From positions 1 to 64,000 of the forward strand of contig NBAY01000076.1 of assembly GCA_002794775.1 (NCBI GenBank): DNA of 64,000 nucleotides. The letters run 5' to 3'. This document shows positions 34,999-45,766 of this stretch, piece after piece. The notes below the pieces were generated by a model. That model was not told where the DNA came from and searched no databases. It was given only the letters and a program-made list of their open reading frames with translations. The stretch's first letter is position 1, and every line of letters starts with the position of its first letter. This stretch comes from Porodaedalea pini (taxonomy: Eukaryota; Basidiomycota; Agaricomycetes; Hymenochaetales; Hymenochaetaceae). Made by a program: the position numbers and the translations under genes.

Positions 34999-35779
34999 AG
35001 CTGCTGGAAGTTGTCGCCCGCCGACGGCGTCAAAAGTAGGTGTAGGAGAGAAGTGGGAACGAAAGAAAGAGTGCCCTTCATTGTGCTCGACCGCTCTTGC
35101 TTTTGCTATGGGCGGCGCAATGACAATAAGTGCAGAACAATAGCACAGGATGGCACTGAGGCAAGCTGAGTCAGCATATTAAATGACCAAAATTAGAAGT
35201 TCTTGCTTACGCAATCCTGGCCCTATTGTCGGAATGCTTCCGGCACGCATGGGCGACAAAGTCCAAAAGCATCGCATACAATAGTTCGTCAACCTCCGAG
35301 CATTTTTAACTAATGTCAATGCATTCCTTCTGTTGCGTACGCTCGGGAGTTCAATCCGGAGTTCAGTCGTCCACCTTTAATCGTCCCGCTTGTGAAAAGT
35401 CAAAACAACTGAGCTTTGCGACTTCGCCATGTCTTGAAAATGCTGCTGCCGCACAGCACGCGCCGCACTCGACGATGCAGGGCTGTGTTGCGAACCACAG
35501 ACTCCGTAAGATCAGCGAAGTGCTATACTTATGTCAATCTTGATCTCGCGCTTAAGCACGTTGCTTTCCCATGTGTCGAGATTTGTAGGCGCATGTGAGA
35601 TCGACACTTTAGCTTTGCTCTTTGACTCATAATAAGCGTGCCTGGGTTCGGTCCTTCGAGAACCAGTCAGGCGGAAGTGCATTAGAGGAACAAAAGACAC
35701 AGTACTGTATTCGAGTTCGTATAAGTAGCGGATAGAGTCAAGCGTTGTCGATAAGCAGACTGAATCCTAAACTCAAACG
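34999..35779. other. intergenic, 0.8 kb
   Basis: Promoter of the ABC exporter and 3' flank of the next minus-strand gene. Short frames on both strands show no pattern. No gene seen. Confidence 0.4.
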
Positions 35780-36875
35780 TCAGAACTCAGAGAAACTGCA
35801 GAAGTGTGATGAAGATTGGCACCGACCTAGTGTGGCTGACGATTCATCCATTTCGTACTCAACACGGCAGTCATTTACATTCTTCGCACACCGCAATTCA
35901 AGCACAATAGTCGCCCCAGGCTCGCAGTCAAAGCTCTCCGTTTCCGACCGTCCACCAAGCTTGACTCCGACGTTACCAAGCTGTAGTCCACTAGAAGGCC
36001 TATTATTCCAAGTCATACGCGCGTTCGCCATTTCGGTTTCGTCACCATTGGTGATGTGGTACACAGTGATGTTGGGTGCGCCCTCGATAGTGAGCAATCG
36101 ACCGTCCAACCCGGAGCGCGCGGGGAATGTAGCGACGAATGTACAACGCTGGTGCTCGAGTTTTGTGCCTTTATTAGTTTGTAGGAGGATGAATTGCAAG
36201 AAGGTAGTGTCCTATACGTTGGGAAAGATATCAGCTTAACAAACAAAAGAACATTAATAGGTGTCCAATCACGATGTGCCATACCCAGTCATTCACGAGG
36301 ACCCAACCATCTTCACGCACGGGATCGTTGGGATAGAGGGAGTTGACTCGCCTGGCGCGTGTCGGAAATGCATAGTTATTGTCACTTCCCTGCGCCCCAT
36401 GTATAGTCCCAGACTCATGTCCACTTCCATGTCCACTGTGAGATGTATCTCCATGAGTTGGCATAGACGGATTCAAAGCAGCTAGGATCCGCTCTGCCCG
36501 AAGTCGCACCTTGATCTCCGGCGCACGCTCGAGTCCGAGGTACAAACTCGGATGACGCAGAAGACCTAAATTAGTGGCTTGCACTCCAGCCAATCCTTTC
36601 ATCGTGCCTCCATAGCCATCATGAGGAACAGAAACAACTCGCAGGAAGCTCGTGGCGGACGCAAGGAAAGCGACAATCGAAACTAAAAGTGCGGCCCAGA
36701 TGGCAGCCGATGTGAAGGCAGACAGTCCGTGTCCGTGTCTATCCCTGGTCATGTTCATAGGATATACATTGTCTGCTTTTCCTTCCTCGTCGGCGTCTTC
36801 CAGCGTCATCAGCGGTACGTACTCCGTACGCGAGGGGCTCGAATTGGGGTCGGCCAGACGGTTTGAGTTGCTCAT
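35780..36875 (-). CDS. Unknown single-pass membrane protein
   Basis: Two (possibly three) exons give about 340 residues. I do not recognise the family; it resembles basidiomycete conserved hypothetical proteins. A short cytosolic N-terminus (MSNSNRLADPNSSPSRTEYV) precedes one strong membrane segment (IWAALLVSIVAFLASATSFL). Next comes a region with GTMKGLAGVQATNLGLLRHP, then a His/Gly-rich linker. After a GT-AG intron near 36.2-36.3 kb the second exon gives a beta-rich domain with NITVYHITNG, two Cys (CRVEYEMDE region and QRCTFVAT) and possible disulfide pairing, suggesting the C-terminal part faces the lumen or outside. Either the frame continues to 35780 or a last small intron changes the final residues. 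It is divergent from the PNP gene. Confidence 0.6.
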
Positions 36876-37252
36876 TGTTTGATAGACAATCGTCACTAGT
36901 TTGCTGGATGATGAGATAGATTGAGTAGATTTGCCAGACCAGAAAACTGGGGAAGAAAGACTCAGAAGTGCCTTGCATATGCGTCGGACATGCGTTGCTT
37001 TTCATTCATATTGCCCAAAATCTCGGTAACAGGTTGACAGCGTGGGTTTCTCTAGGTATGTAAGATTAGATTAGATTATCATTTAGTCACGTGAGGCATA
37101 CTTTATCTCGAAATTCAATTTCATTCTGCTCTCCTCAGCCTTCCCTCCCACATCTTTACATACTCTTCAGGAGGTCGTCTCTTCCGTTCTCAACAATACT
37201 TATCCATCATTCCAAACCTTTATCAACCTGTTCGACGCGCCAGCTATCTACG
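36876..37252. promoter_or_regulatory. divergent intergenic region
   Basis: Between the unknown membrane-protein gene and the PNP gene. It includes an in-frame upstream extension of the PNP frame from an ATG at 37091 (see findings). Confidence 0.4.
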
Positions 37253-38494
37253 ATGTCTGTCAAACTGCTTCCTGATATGCTCGACGCAACATATGCGACA
37301 CTTCAAACAAAGTTGCCATCAAATCTTATGACCCCAAAGGTCGGCATCGTGTGCGGTTCAGGGCTGAATACACTCGCTGCGAGCCTGCGCGAAGCTGTGC
37401 TCGTCCCATACTCAGATCTTGAAGGCTTTGGAAAGAGTACAGGTACGAAGCCTTTCCGCAAGCCTCGCATGTTTCGCTCATGTTGAAGAATGTCTATAGT
37501 ACCGGGTCATAAGAGCACTCTCGCCTTCGGACTCATGGGCCCTGGAGAAGGCGTTCCAGTCGTAGCCATGCTCGGGCGGGTGAGTGCTCGTAAAATTGTC
37601 AGGTTGTAAAAGAAATGTATATAAAGACATCGGGTCAGCTAGTTTCATCCATATGAAGGCTATCCGCTTGCAACTGTGACGTACCCAATACGTGTAATGA
37701 AGAGGCTCGGGGTCGAGCATGTCATTAGTACATTTCTTTTATTCTTACGATTTATGTGAGAAAACTAACTGATTTCTTAACAGTAACGAATGCGGCGGGT
37801 TCACTGAACCCAAACATCGCTGTAGGCACGAGTGGGTCATCAATCCTTTCTGAATCGATCGATGCGCTCACTGACAAGTATATACTCTAAAAGTCGTCGT
37901 CATCCGCGATCACTTCGCTCTCCCGAACCTCAGCGGGGCGCTGCACCCGCTCCTCGGACCAGTCACCTCGCCCTCACATCTTCGCTTCCTCCCACTCTCC
38001 GACGCCTACTCGCCGCACCTGCGCCGTCTCGCCTTCCTTGCATCCCATGCACTCGGACTTGGGACAGACGCGCTTGCAGAGGGTACTTATGCATGGGTTG
38101 CGGGCCCGACGTACGAGACGCCCACCGAGGGCCGCATGCTGCGAGCTGCAGGTGCGGACGTTGTCGGAATGAGCACGGTCCCCGAAGTCGTTGTCGCACG
38201 CGAAGAGGGCATGAACGTCATAGTGTTAAGTCTCGTCACGAATGCGGTGGTGATACCGGATAGGTATAGAAGTATTAAGGAGGAGGTAGAAGCGGAGGTT
38301 AGTTTGTTCGATTTATTGATTCGATTTATCCTCAATCCTGACTTGGACAATATATGTAGCTTGCTGGAAAGCATGTTGAATTGCCGCCGATTGCAACGGT
38401 ATCGCACGAAGAAGTCCTCGAGACTGGGAAGGCCAAGGCAGACGTTATGAGGCAGCTCGTCGAGAACATCGTCTCTGAAATTCCGAAACTTTAG
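37253..38494 (+). CDS. PNP1: Purine nucleoside phosphorylase
   Basis: Trimeric-type PNP, which cleaves inosine and guanosine with phosphate to free base and ribose-1-phosphate in purine salvage. Six exons join to about 315 residues. Motifs in order: VGIVCGSGLNTL (phosphate loop), VPGHKSTLAFG, GRFHPYEGYPLATVTYP (rebuilt over an intron), VTNAAGSLNPNI, AWVAGPTYETPTEGRMLR, GADVVGMSTVPEVVVAR and SLVTNAV, covering the purine and phosphate pockets. The last exon gives LPPIATVSHEEVLE and ends at 38494. The start at 37253 fits the usual cytosolic enzyme; an in-frame ATG at 37091 would add 54 residues rich in Ser, Arg and Leu without acidic residues. All five introns are GT-AG. Confidence 0.93.
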
Positions 38495-38936
38495 AAATCG
38501 TTTATCGATCGCGCTGATCTAACTAGATAAAATCTGGCTCGAGGAAAGGATATGTAATTGTGTGTGTAGTCTTTATGATTCTCAATGAAATGACACCTAC
38601 TGGATTGCGCATGTAAGGTCATGCACACTTTTCATTCAATGAGGGAAGCCATCAATTCCGTAGACCCATCTCCTTGAACTCAATCCGCCATCATCTCACT
38701 GACACGCTAACCATATTGCTCCTTGTCAAGTAGCGTATAACTCTCAGCCTTTTCGCTCTCGCAACTCACAGCACTGGAGTCGCAAATTTCCTGCTGGTAA
38801 GAGATAAAAACTGTAGGTTCGTTATGAAGTAATATTAATGTGTCTTTACTCTTTGGACAGCAGGCCGGGAGGCTCACCACTATAGCAGCAGACTCATTCT
38901 CAAGATCAGCAGGATTTTGGAGGCACTTTATCCTCA
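38495..38936. other. intergenic region
   Basis: 3' flank of the PNP gene. A 128-codon minus frame (38707-39093) overlaps the pseudogene antisense and has no support. No gene seen. Confidence 0.35.
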
Positions 38937-39437
38937 TGGCTGAGTTTCCTAAGCGCGGCGAGGAGCATGTCGTCGTGGACCCCGATTCCGGAGTTTCGTA
39001 CAGATTCGAGACCGAGTCGGACCTTTTTTCATGCTCGGCGCGTATCTGCGAAATCTTCCCGGTTTGCATTTCGTCCCACTTCATATAGTACATTCCCTAC
39101 TACATGGCTTACTGTAAGTCGCTACAGACTTCGGCTACTCGATTTAACAATCTACAAAAATGCCAACCCTGATCCATTTAATGCCTCAGAGATTCTTCCA
39201 AAATCTACCGATTTGTTGGCGCATCGTCGCACAGAAGAGAAGGTGCTGAAAGTTCGGCTGGCCTTACTCCAAGACGCTGAGCAAAAACAAGCTTGTGAAT
39301 ACAATGGATTTTATCATCGCGTTAAGTTTACCATTCTCACTATCGATTCAGGAAACACTAACTGTTATCACTTTTACCAGGAACTCAGCACGTATGATAT
39401 ATCTGTCGAGATACACGCCCCATACGTTGAATCATGA
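38937..39437 (+). pseudogene. Truncated, frameshifted paralogue of the F-box/LRR-like gene
   Basis: Remnant of a gene related to the intact one at 24219-26041. The N-terminal block VVVDPDSGVSYRFETESDL matches IVDSDSGTSVRFETKSDL. It then continues in another frame with FMLGAYLRNLPGLHFVPLHI, matching FMLGPHLQSAPESRFIPLHI, so a frameshift lies between the two near 39030. Immediately after, the sequence jumps to the C-terminal block LRLLDLTIYKNANPDPFN and ASEILPKSTDLLAHRR, matching LRLLDLTIRKHESSGLFR and VSELLPKSSELALRR. About 480 residues of the middle are missing, so the copy is a broken internal-deletion relic. Confidence 0.75.
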
Positions 39438-39545
39438 AGTCAGCTCCATATTCTATTTCTGCTAATATGTATTGTGTCAGAACTAAGGCAGCTTTTCTTT
39501 TTGAGTGCATGTAGTCATAAGCCGAATGAACAGGAATGCAGAATG

Positions 39546-40517
39546 TCAGTGTGGACGGCGATGTAGCCAGTGACGGAACATCGCATATGCCAGGATGCCG
39601 AGAATGATCAGAGAAACAGCTGTTGTTCGGAAACCTAGTTTCGAGTCTTCGTGCTCTACCTATACATCGTACCGTTAGTTATCTCTTAGGTTGGCGAAAG
39701 AGAAAAAACTCACTATAGAGGTGAAAGGGGAGAGAATCGGGATGGTGAGATGCGGACGGAAGGAGCGTTTAGCGGATTTATCTTCTGAACGCCCGTGATG
39801 TCGAAAGAGCAGGGTGAGTGTAATCAAGATGATTGTCGAGATTAGACCAACCTTTAAGCATTGAGATTAGCACAACGGACGGCGACGGAAGTATGGATCT
39901 CGACGTACGGCTAGTCTCTCCAGGCGCAAAACGCGTTCTTCATGATATTTGTGTGCCACGCCAATTGCACTCTGTTAAAGGTAAACGCTGAGGAGCTCAT
40001 TTCTCGTTTGTCAAGAAGACAATTCCAATCGTACCTGACGCCTGAGCTCCTCCTTCATCCGCTCAAGATCGTCTGTGCGAAGACCTTTGTGTTCAGCTAG
40101 CTTCACCTCTGCAAGGATTGCGCGATATGCCCAATAACGCTCTGCGTCCGACTTTGGGGCAGGTACTGCCCCGTATGAGAAGTCATACGAGCTCAAGTAG
40201 TCTATATATCTCGAGCTCTGCGTATCTGGGTTGACTGCCATCGCAGGCCTGCGCATGATCTGGCTCACGTCTGAGTATGAGTTCGTGACCAACTTTGCCG
40301 TTGGGTCTGCCTGTCCCTGTGCATAACACATTGTCCGAGATGTTTCAGATGACATAGGATGACTGTCGGATTCCGACTTGGAATGATTTGAAGAGGAGCA
40401 ATGCCAGGGGCTCATACTCGAGCTGCTTGAAATCGAAGAATGGCAAGAAAAAGTCGATCGAGAAGGGCCAGCCCACGCGTTGACGCTCGAAGGTGGATCT
40501 TTACGGAGCCTAGCCAT
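39546..40517 (-). CDS. Small membrane protein, unknown
   Basis: Four exons give about 250 residues. I do not recognise the family. The N-terminal half is Ser-rich and probably disordered. The middle is a charged helical region (AERYWAYRAILAEVKLAEHK, then TDDLERMKEELRRQ), continuing after an intron as SAIGVAHKYHEERVLRLERL. Two hydrophobic segments follow on separate exons, VGLISTIILITLTLLF and TTAVSLIILGILAYAMF, so this is probably a two-pass membrane protein with both ends on the cytosolic side. It ends RHWLHRRPH at 39546. The start at 40517 (MARLRKDPPSS) is preferred over an in-frame ATG at 40634. Splice sites are GT-AG and frame-consistent. Confidence 0.6.
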
Positions 40518-41694
40518 TAGAGATAAAAAATGGTAAAACCTATGGCCAGTTGTGGGGAAGTGTGGGCACCGCTGAGGGTTGAGTTGCGCTTTGAGAGCGA
40601 GCACCGCATGTTTGACGCGACGCGAACTCGTCACGTGCGTTGCTTCTATTTAGACTCAATGTGTCCGTTCTGGCTTGTCTCTTGTATAGTGCATCCTTAG
40701 CAACGGGATCTTCTCATTTCAAAACGCACAGCTACATTTTGGAGCCTTTGCGACAAGGAGGCATCAGTTCAGCGGGGGAAGCTAAGAGACTGACTGTTAC
40801 TCGCAAAATGAACTGGCTAGCCCTATGAATCCGTGGTGTGTGCAGTGCTTTTTCATGCCATAGCACGGAAATATCTTCGTCTAAGTTCTGTCTGCTTCAG
40901 CTTCATTAAACATGTCTAAGACCCTTATAATTCTCGGAAGTAAAGCCAATGCTACTGTAAATGAAGCAACCTGAGCTTCTTTTACTCTTGGACGTACGGG
41001 AATCTTTTGTCCTGCACGTATTCCTTTCCTCGACGTGCTGTGCTCAAAATAAATGACCTATCAGTGGCATATATCATGGAAGCTAACTTTAGGAGACGTT
41101 GTGGGGCTACCTTATCTGAGAAGACCAGCACTCCAGTTGCCGCAGAATTCTTCAAACACTTCGGTGCATCGGAGCTGCTTGTTAGGGTCGGGCGAATATT
41201 CCAATTCTTTAACCACGAAGGTGTTGCCTTCTGGACCGTAGGGTCCTCTGAGTGGTGTATTACCGAGACAACTTTACTTATCTTCGACCGATCCCGTAAC
41301 CAGCTTCTCCTTCACTGCCCTTATCAGGTGGAACCTGAGGTTGGTATTGAAAGCACTTAGTTACAGCAGATAGGGGAGGTAATGCCCTAGAGGGTCGAGA
41401 GACGTTCGGTTATGCTGCGATGTTGTCTAGGAGGCAAACTGCAAGGCTTGGTGTAGCCGAGATGCACTCAACCAGACTTGGTTCTGTGGACAATGAGAGG
41501 AACCTTCTAAGCATGGCGTAGCCGAGGGTCTACTCAATCAAAGTCAATCCTTATTCAACTTGGGACAAATCCTCAACCCAGTATGGGGCGGACTCGTTAT
41601 TCAACCAAGGAGGATATTACACAGTGGTAGTTATAGATGTAGAGGTAGGGGTAAGAAGTAGCAGTGTTCTGTAACCTTCTGAAAGCCTTGAAAG
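40518..41694. other. gap with old transposon-like remnants
   Basis: About 1.2 kb without an intact gene. On the minus strand around 41105-41270 there is a protein-like stretch (containing TPLRGPYGPEGNTFVVKELE), bounded by stops, that may be a gag or gene relic. Two imperfect direct repeats of about 30 bases (41444-41475 and 41511-41540) lie just before the first LTR. The 41.4-41.7 kb stretch looks like an old LTR fragment into which element 1 inserted, but I cannot show a partner copy. Confidence 0.4.
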
Positions 41695-42139
41695 TGTTAG
41701 GTGGAAGTCTGGGTGGAACTCAGACTAGGCAACCTCAATGTGCAGCACCTGACGATGACGCGAACGTTGTCTGGGACGGGCTGTATCTCGAACACGAAGT
41801 TCGGGCAGCAGGTTTACTCAGACTAGGTCGTCGTGGAGGTAAGAGGATTAATACCAGCCTAAGCTAATACAAGGGGAGCGAGTCTCACCTAGGTCGTCGC
41901 AGAGGTAAGAGGAAAAGCAGAACAAGGAGTTCATGCGATTCCTGAGACCTCTTATAGCAGCGACCGTGGGACTATATTATCTAAAGTTACATAAACGAGT
42001 GGAATGGAACGAATGATGGTCATGTGGAGGGAGTGTGAGAAATGATTGAAAAGACGATTAAATATAATGAGAAGGATCGATTAAAAGAAAGGAAATGATA
42101 AAAGGAAAATAAAAGAAAGGAAAAGTTTGAGTCCTAACA
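41695..42139 (-). repeat. 3' LTR of element 1 (445 bp)
   Basis: Starts TGTTAG and ends CTAACA. Paired with 47560-48004, same length, with eight differences, each a transition at a CpG. Adjacent on its inner side to the polypurine tract at 42143-42150 (C8 on the plus strand). Confidence 0.95.
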
Positions 42140-45100
42140 TTACCCCCCCCTCAAGGTTGGGCGTCCCGACCAACCAAGATCGAGGTCGTCTGGTTCAGTG
42201 TCGACGAAGCGTGGGCGGAGTCGTTGGCGAGGAATGTCAAGTTTACGAGGAGCGCCAGGGTGTTTTCGATAGAATTCAGCGATCACCTCTTTTGCGTTCT
42301 CGCCAAAGTCCGTCTCAGGCTGCCAAGTCAGTTCATTGTATCCGACCCACTTGATGAGGTACTGTAGCTTTCCTCGGTGCAGACGTGAGTCTAGAACCTC
42401 CTCGATCTCGTACTCCTCTTCGTTGTCGACGATGTCAGGAGGCGGCGGTGCTGGTTGTTTCTGGCTCTCGAAGGACGGTTCGACAGCGGGCTTCAGTAGT
42501 GCCTCATTGAAGACCGGGTGGACCTTTTTCCATCGCTTGGGGAGCCTGAGTTTGTATGCGCTGGCTCCCACCTTGTCGATGATCTCAAAGGGACCGTACC
42601 ATTTGTCGGCGAGCTTCTTCATTGGCAAATCTGTATTGATGTTCCGCCCATTGAGGAAGACCTTGTCTCCAGCCTTGTACTCAACCGAAGTTCCTGCCGT
42701 CCGGTCATGGTAACGTTTCATGTCGTCTGCTGCCTTGACCAGGTTGTCCTTTGCAACACAATGAGTCTCCTTAATGTGCTTTGTGAATTCTTCCGCCGAC
42801 ATGTTGGCAGACGAGGTTCATGTTGTGTCAAAGCTCAAGGGGTGACGTCCTGTGTTCACGTTGAAGGGGGACATCTTCGTCGCCGAGTGTTCGCGGTTAT
42901 TGTACACAAACTCTGCAAGAGGTAGCCAGTCCTTCCAGTCTGATTGCCGATGGTTAACAAAGAGTCGAAGATACTGTTCAAGCTCTTGGTTGACGCGTTC
43001 CGTTTGACCATCCGTCTGTGGGTGATACGCCATTGATGGATTGCCTTCAATGTGCAGGAGCTTGTATAGTTCCTTCATCATCAAAGCATCGAACTGCGTG
43101 CCTCGGTCATGGATGATCTTCTTGGGCAAGCCATGGAGACGGAAGACGTGGTCGCGGTACAACTGGGCCATGCCTTCCGCTGACAATTTCGTCGTCGTCG
43201 GGATCGCATGCATCTGCTTCGAGAATCTGTCCACAAAGACGCAGATTGCATTGTGTCCCTTGGAGTCCGGGAGTTCTCCGATGAGGTTGACTGTGACGAC
43301 TTCCCAAGGAGCTTCCGGAACTGCATTTGGGTGAAGCAGCCTTGACCTCGATGCCCTCAGAGCCTTTGTCCACTGACAGCGATCACACCCTCGGACATAT
43401 GCTCGGATGTCGGAGAACATCGACGTCCACCAGAAGTCTCGACGGACGAGCTCTACCGTTTTTGACACTCCTGGGTGTCCCGCCAGAACCAAGTCGTGAC
43501 ATTCCCGCAATACGGCCTCCTTCATTGACGACAGCACATACACTTTGCCTTTCATGCGCCACACCCCGTCGACCTCTGTCATCCCCATCGGCCTCTCCGA
43601 CTCGTCTTGCGCCCTCTGCGCGTCACCCACTCGTTCCAACACCTCCTCACGCGACGTCCTCACCACTCCACGATTCAGCCACTTGTCTTTGATGAACACG
43701 ACGTCGTCGTTGTCATCCTTTCCCTCGTCATAGCCTGCCTTGCGTGACAGTAAGTCCACCTTGCCCATCGTCTTCCCCGACTTGTGCTCGAGGTGGAAGT
43801 CGAATTCTTCAAGCTCTGTTCGCCAGCGAGCTTGTCAATAGCTCAGCTTTTGTGCCGACCTGAAGTAGGTGAGGTTGGCATGATCGGACCAGATCTCGAT
43901 GGGGTGACGGGCGCTGAGGAGGTATTGCCTCCACTCCTTGAGCACCGAAATGATTGCGAGCATCTCCTTGTCGTAGATCTCGTAGTTCCATTCTGCTGGC
44001 AGGAGCACTTCTGACCTGTAGGCGACCACCCTCCACTTGCCTTCCTGTTTTTGCAACAACACACCTCTGAGTGCAAAGTTCGACGAGTCCGCTTCAACAC
44101 GGAAAGGGCCCTCGTCGTTGGCGATGGCCAGGACTGGAGGTGAGCAGAGACGTCGTCTCAGCTCCTTGAATGCTTCCTGCTGTTCGGTCTCCCATACCCA
44201 GTCCTTTTTACCTGTTAGTGACGTCAGCGGATGGACTATCTTGCTGTAGTCCTTGATGAACCGTCGCAACTAGTTGCCCATGCCGAGGAATTGCTGTAGC
44301 TGCTTGAGGTTTCGTGGAACCGGCCAGTCTGCGATCACCTCTGTCTTCGCTGGGTCAGCCTTGATTTCGCCATTGCCGACGATGTGTCCGAGGTACTTCA
44401 CAGTCTTAGCGTCGAACTCGCATTTTTCCGGCTTCAGGTACAGGCCATTTTCTCGCAAGATCTGAAGGACACGCCTTGACGTCTCGATGTGTTCCTCAAG
44501 AGTTTGCGAAAGAATGAGGATGTCATCGAGATAGATGATGATCAAGTTGTCATAGATCAGTCCCTTGAAGATGTGGTTGACAAAGGCCTGGAATGTCGCC
44601 GGTGCGTTGCAAAGACCAAAGAACATGACTGTAGGTTCGAAGAGGCCCATATTCATGCGAAACACTGCTTTCCACTCATCACCTTCGCGGATCCGGACGT
44701 TGTAGTATCCCCATCGAAGGTCAAGCTTAGTGATGTACTTCGCTTTCTTGACCTTGTCGACAAGTTCATCGATGAGAGGGAGGGGATACTTATTCTTGAT
44801 TGTAACGTCGTTGAGTTTTTGGTAATCCTGGATCGGGCGTAGGGACTTGTCGGCCTTCTTGATGAAGAAGAAGGGCGAGGCCATCGGCGAGATTGACTTT
44901 CATATGTAGCCCGACTTCAGGTTCTCTTCGAGGAAGTCCTTTAACGACTGCTGTTCCGTTGGCGTCAGTGGATAGATCTTGCAGTCGCTCGGCTTGAAGT
45001 CGGGTTTCAGATCGATGACGTGGTCCCAGGGGCGGTGTTCTGGTAGCTTCTCGAACCCTTTCTCCGAGAAGACATCGGCGTAGTCATTGAGATATGCGGG

Positions 45101-45766
45101 CCAGGACGTCTTGTCCATTCGCACTTCTCTCACCCCCCTCATCCTCCTCATCTCTTCTATGGCCTCCTCCACCCTCCTCACGTCCTCCTTTACGATCGTG
45201 CACTCCTCCAGGCAACAGGTGAATTCAATCAAACCCGCCTTCCAGTCAACCTCCGGGTTGTGACGTCGAAGCCAATCGTAACCAAGGGAAGATGTTTGAC
45301 GACACCAGCGATGTCACCACAAGGACAATCCTCTCCCTGTGGGGCCCAATCATAAGCTCGACATTGACATATTCTTCGATCAACCCGGCTTCATTGTGTG
45401 TGCCGTCGGCATTGAGCACTGCGAGAGGCTGAATGTATCGTTTGGTTTCCAACCCGTATCGTTCGACGAACCTCACGTCAATGCATGATCCTGTGCATCC
45501 CGAATCCACGAGGGCATGTGCATCCACCTCTCTCGTTTCACCCGCTACGCTGTGTCCGACGTTCAGGAGGAGGTCCAGCTGGCGTCCGCCAGTTCCCCTC
45601 ATGAACAACTTCTCTTCAATGTCTTCTTCATTCACACCAGTAGGGTCTTCATAGTCGGAAAAGTCATCGACGCCATTTGCATCTAGATATTGTACAGGCG
45701 GTTGACTATATTTTAACGGATCCGAACTTGAAACCCTTGGAACTTCTCGGTCAGTCATCCTGGTGG
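42140..45766 (-). pseudogene. Element 1 pol (PR-RT-RH-IN-chromodomain), disrupted
   Basis: Pol region lying in the -1 frame relative to gag and opening with an ATG at 45758, eight bases past the gag stop. Protease has ALVDSGCTGS; reverse transcriptase has YLDDILIL; RNase H has EADSSNFAL; integrase has the zinc-binding CDRCQ and HDRGTQFDA; the chromodomain carries YLIKWVGYNELTWQPETDF. Breaks seen: a one-base insertion after the protease near 45290, and stops near 44899 (Arg codon to TGA), 44270 (Trp to TAG), 43835 and 42818 (Arg to TGA). The first Asp of the integrase DDE triad is Asn here (VNLIGELP, against VDLIGELP in element 2), again a CpG-type change. The copy is therefore not autonomous. 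Confidence 0.9.

Noticed and set aside
35340..35660. Possible tRNA T-arm-like strings (GTTCAATCC, GTTCGGTCC)
   Set aside because: No matching acceptor, D and anticodon stems could be built around them, so no tRNA is called in the window.
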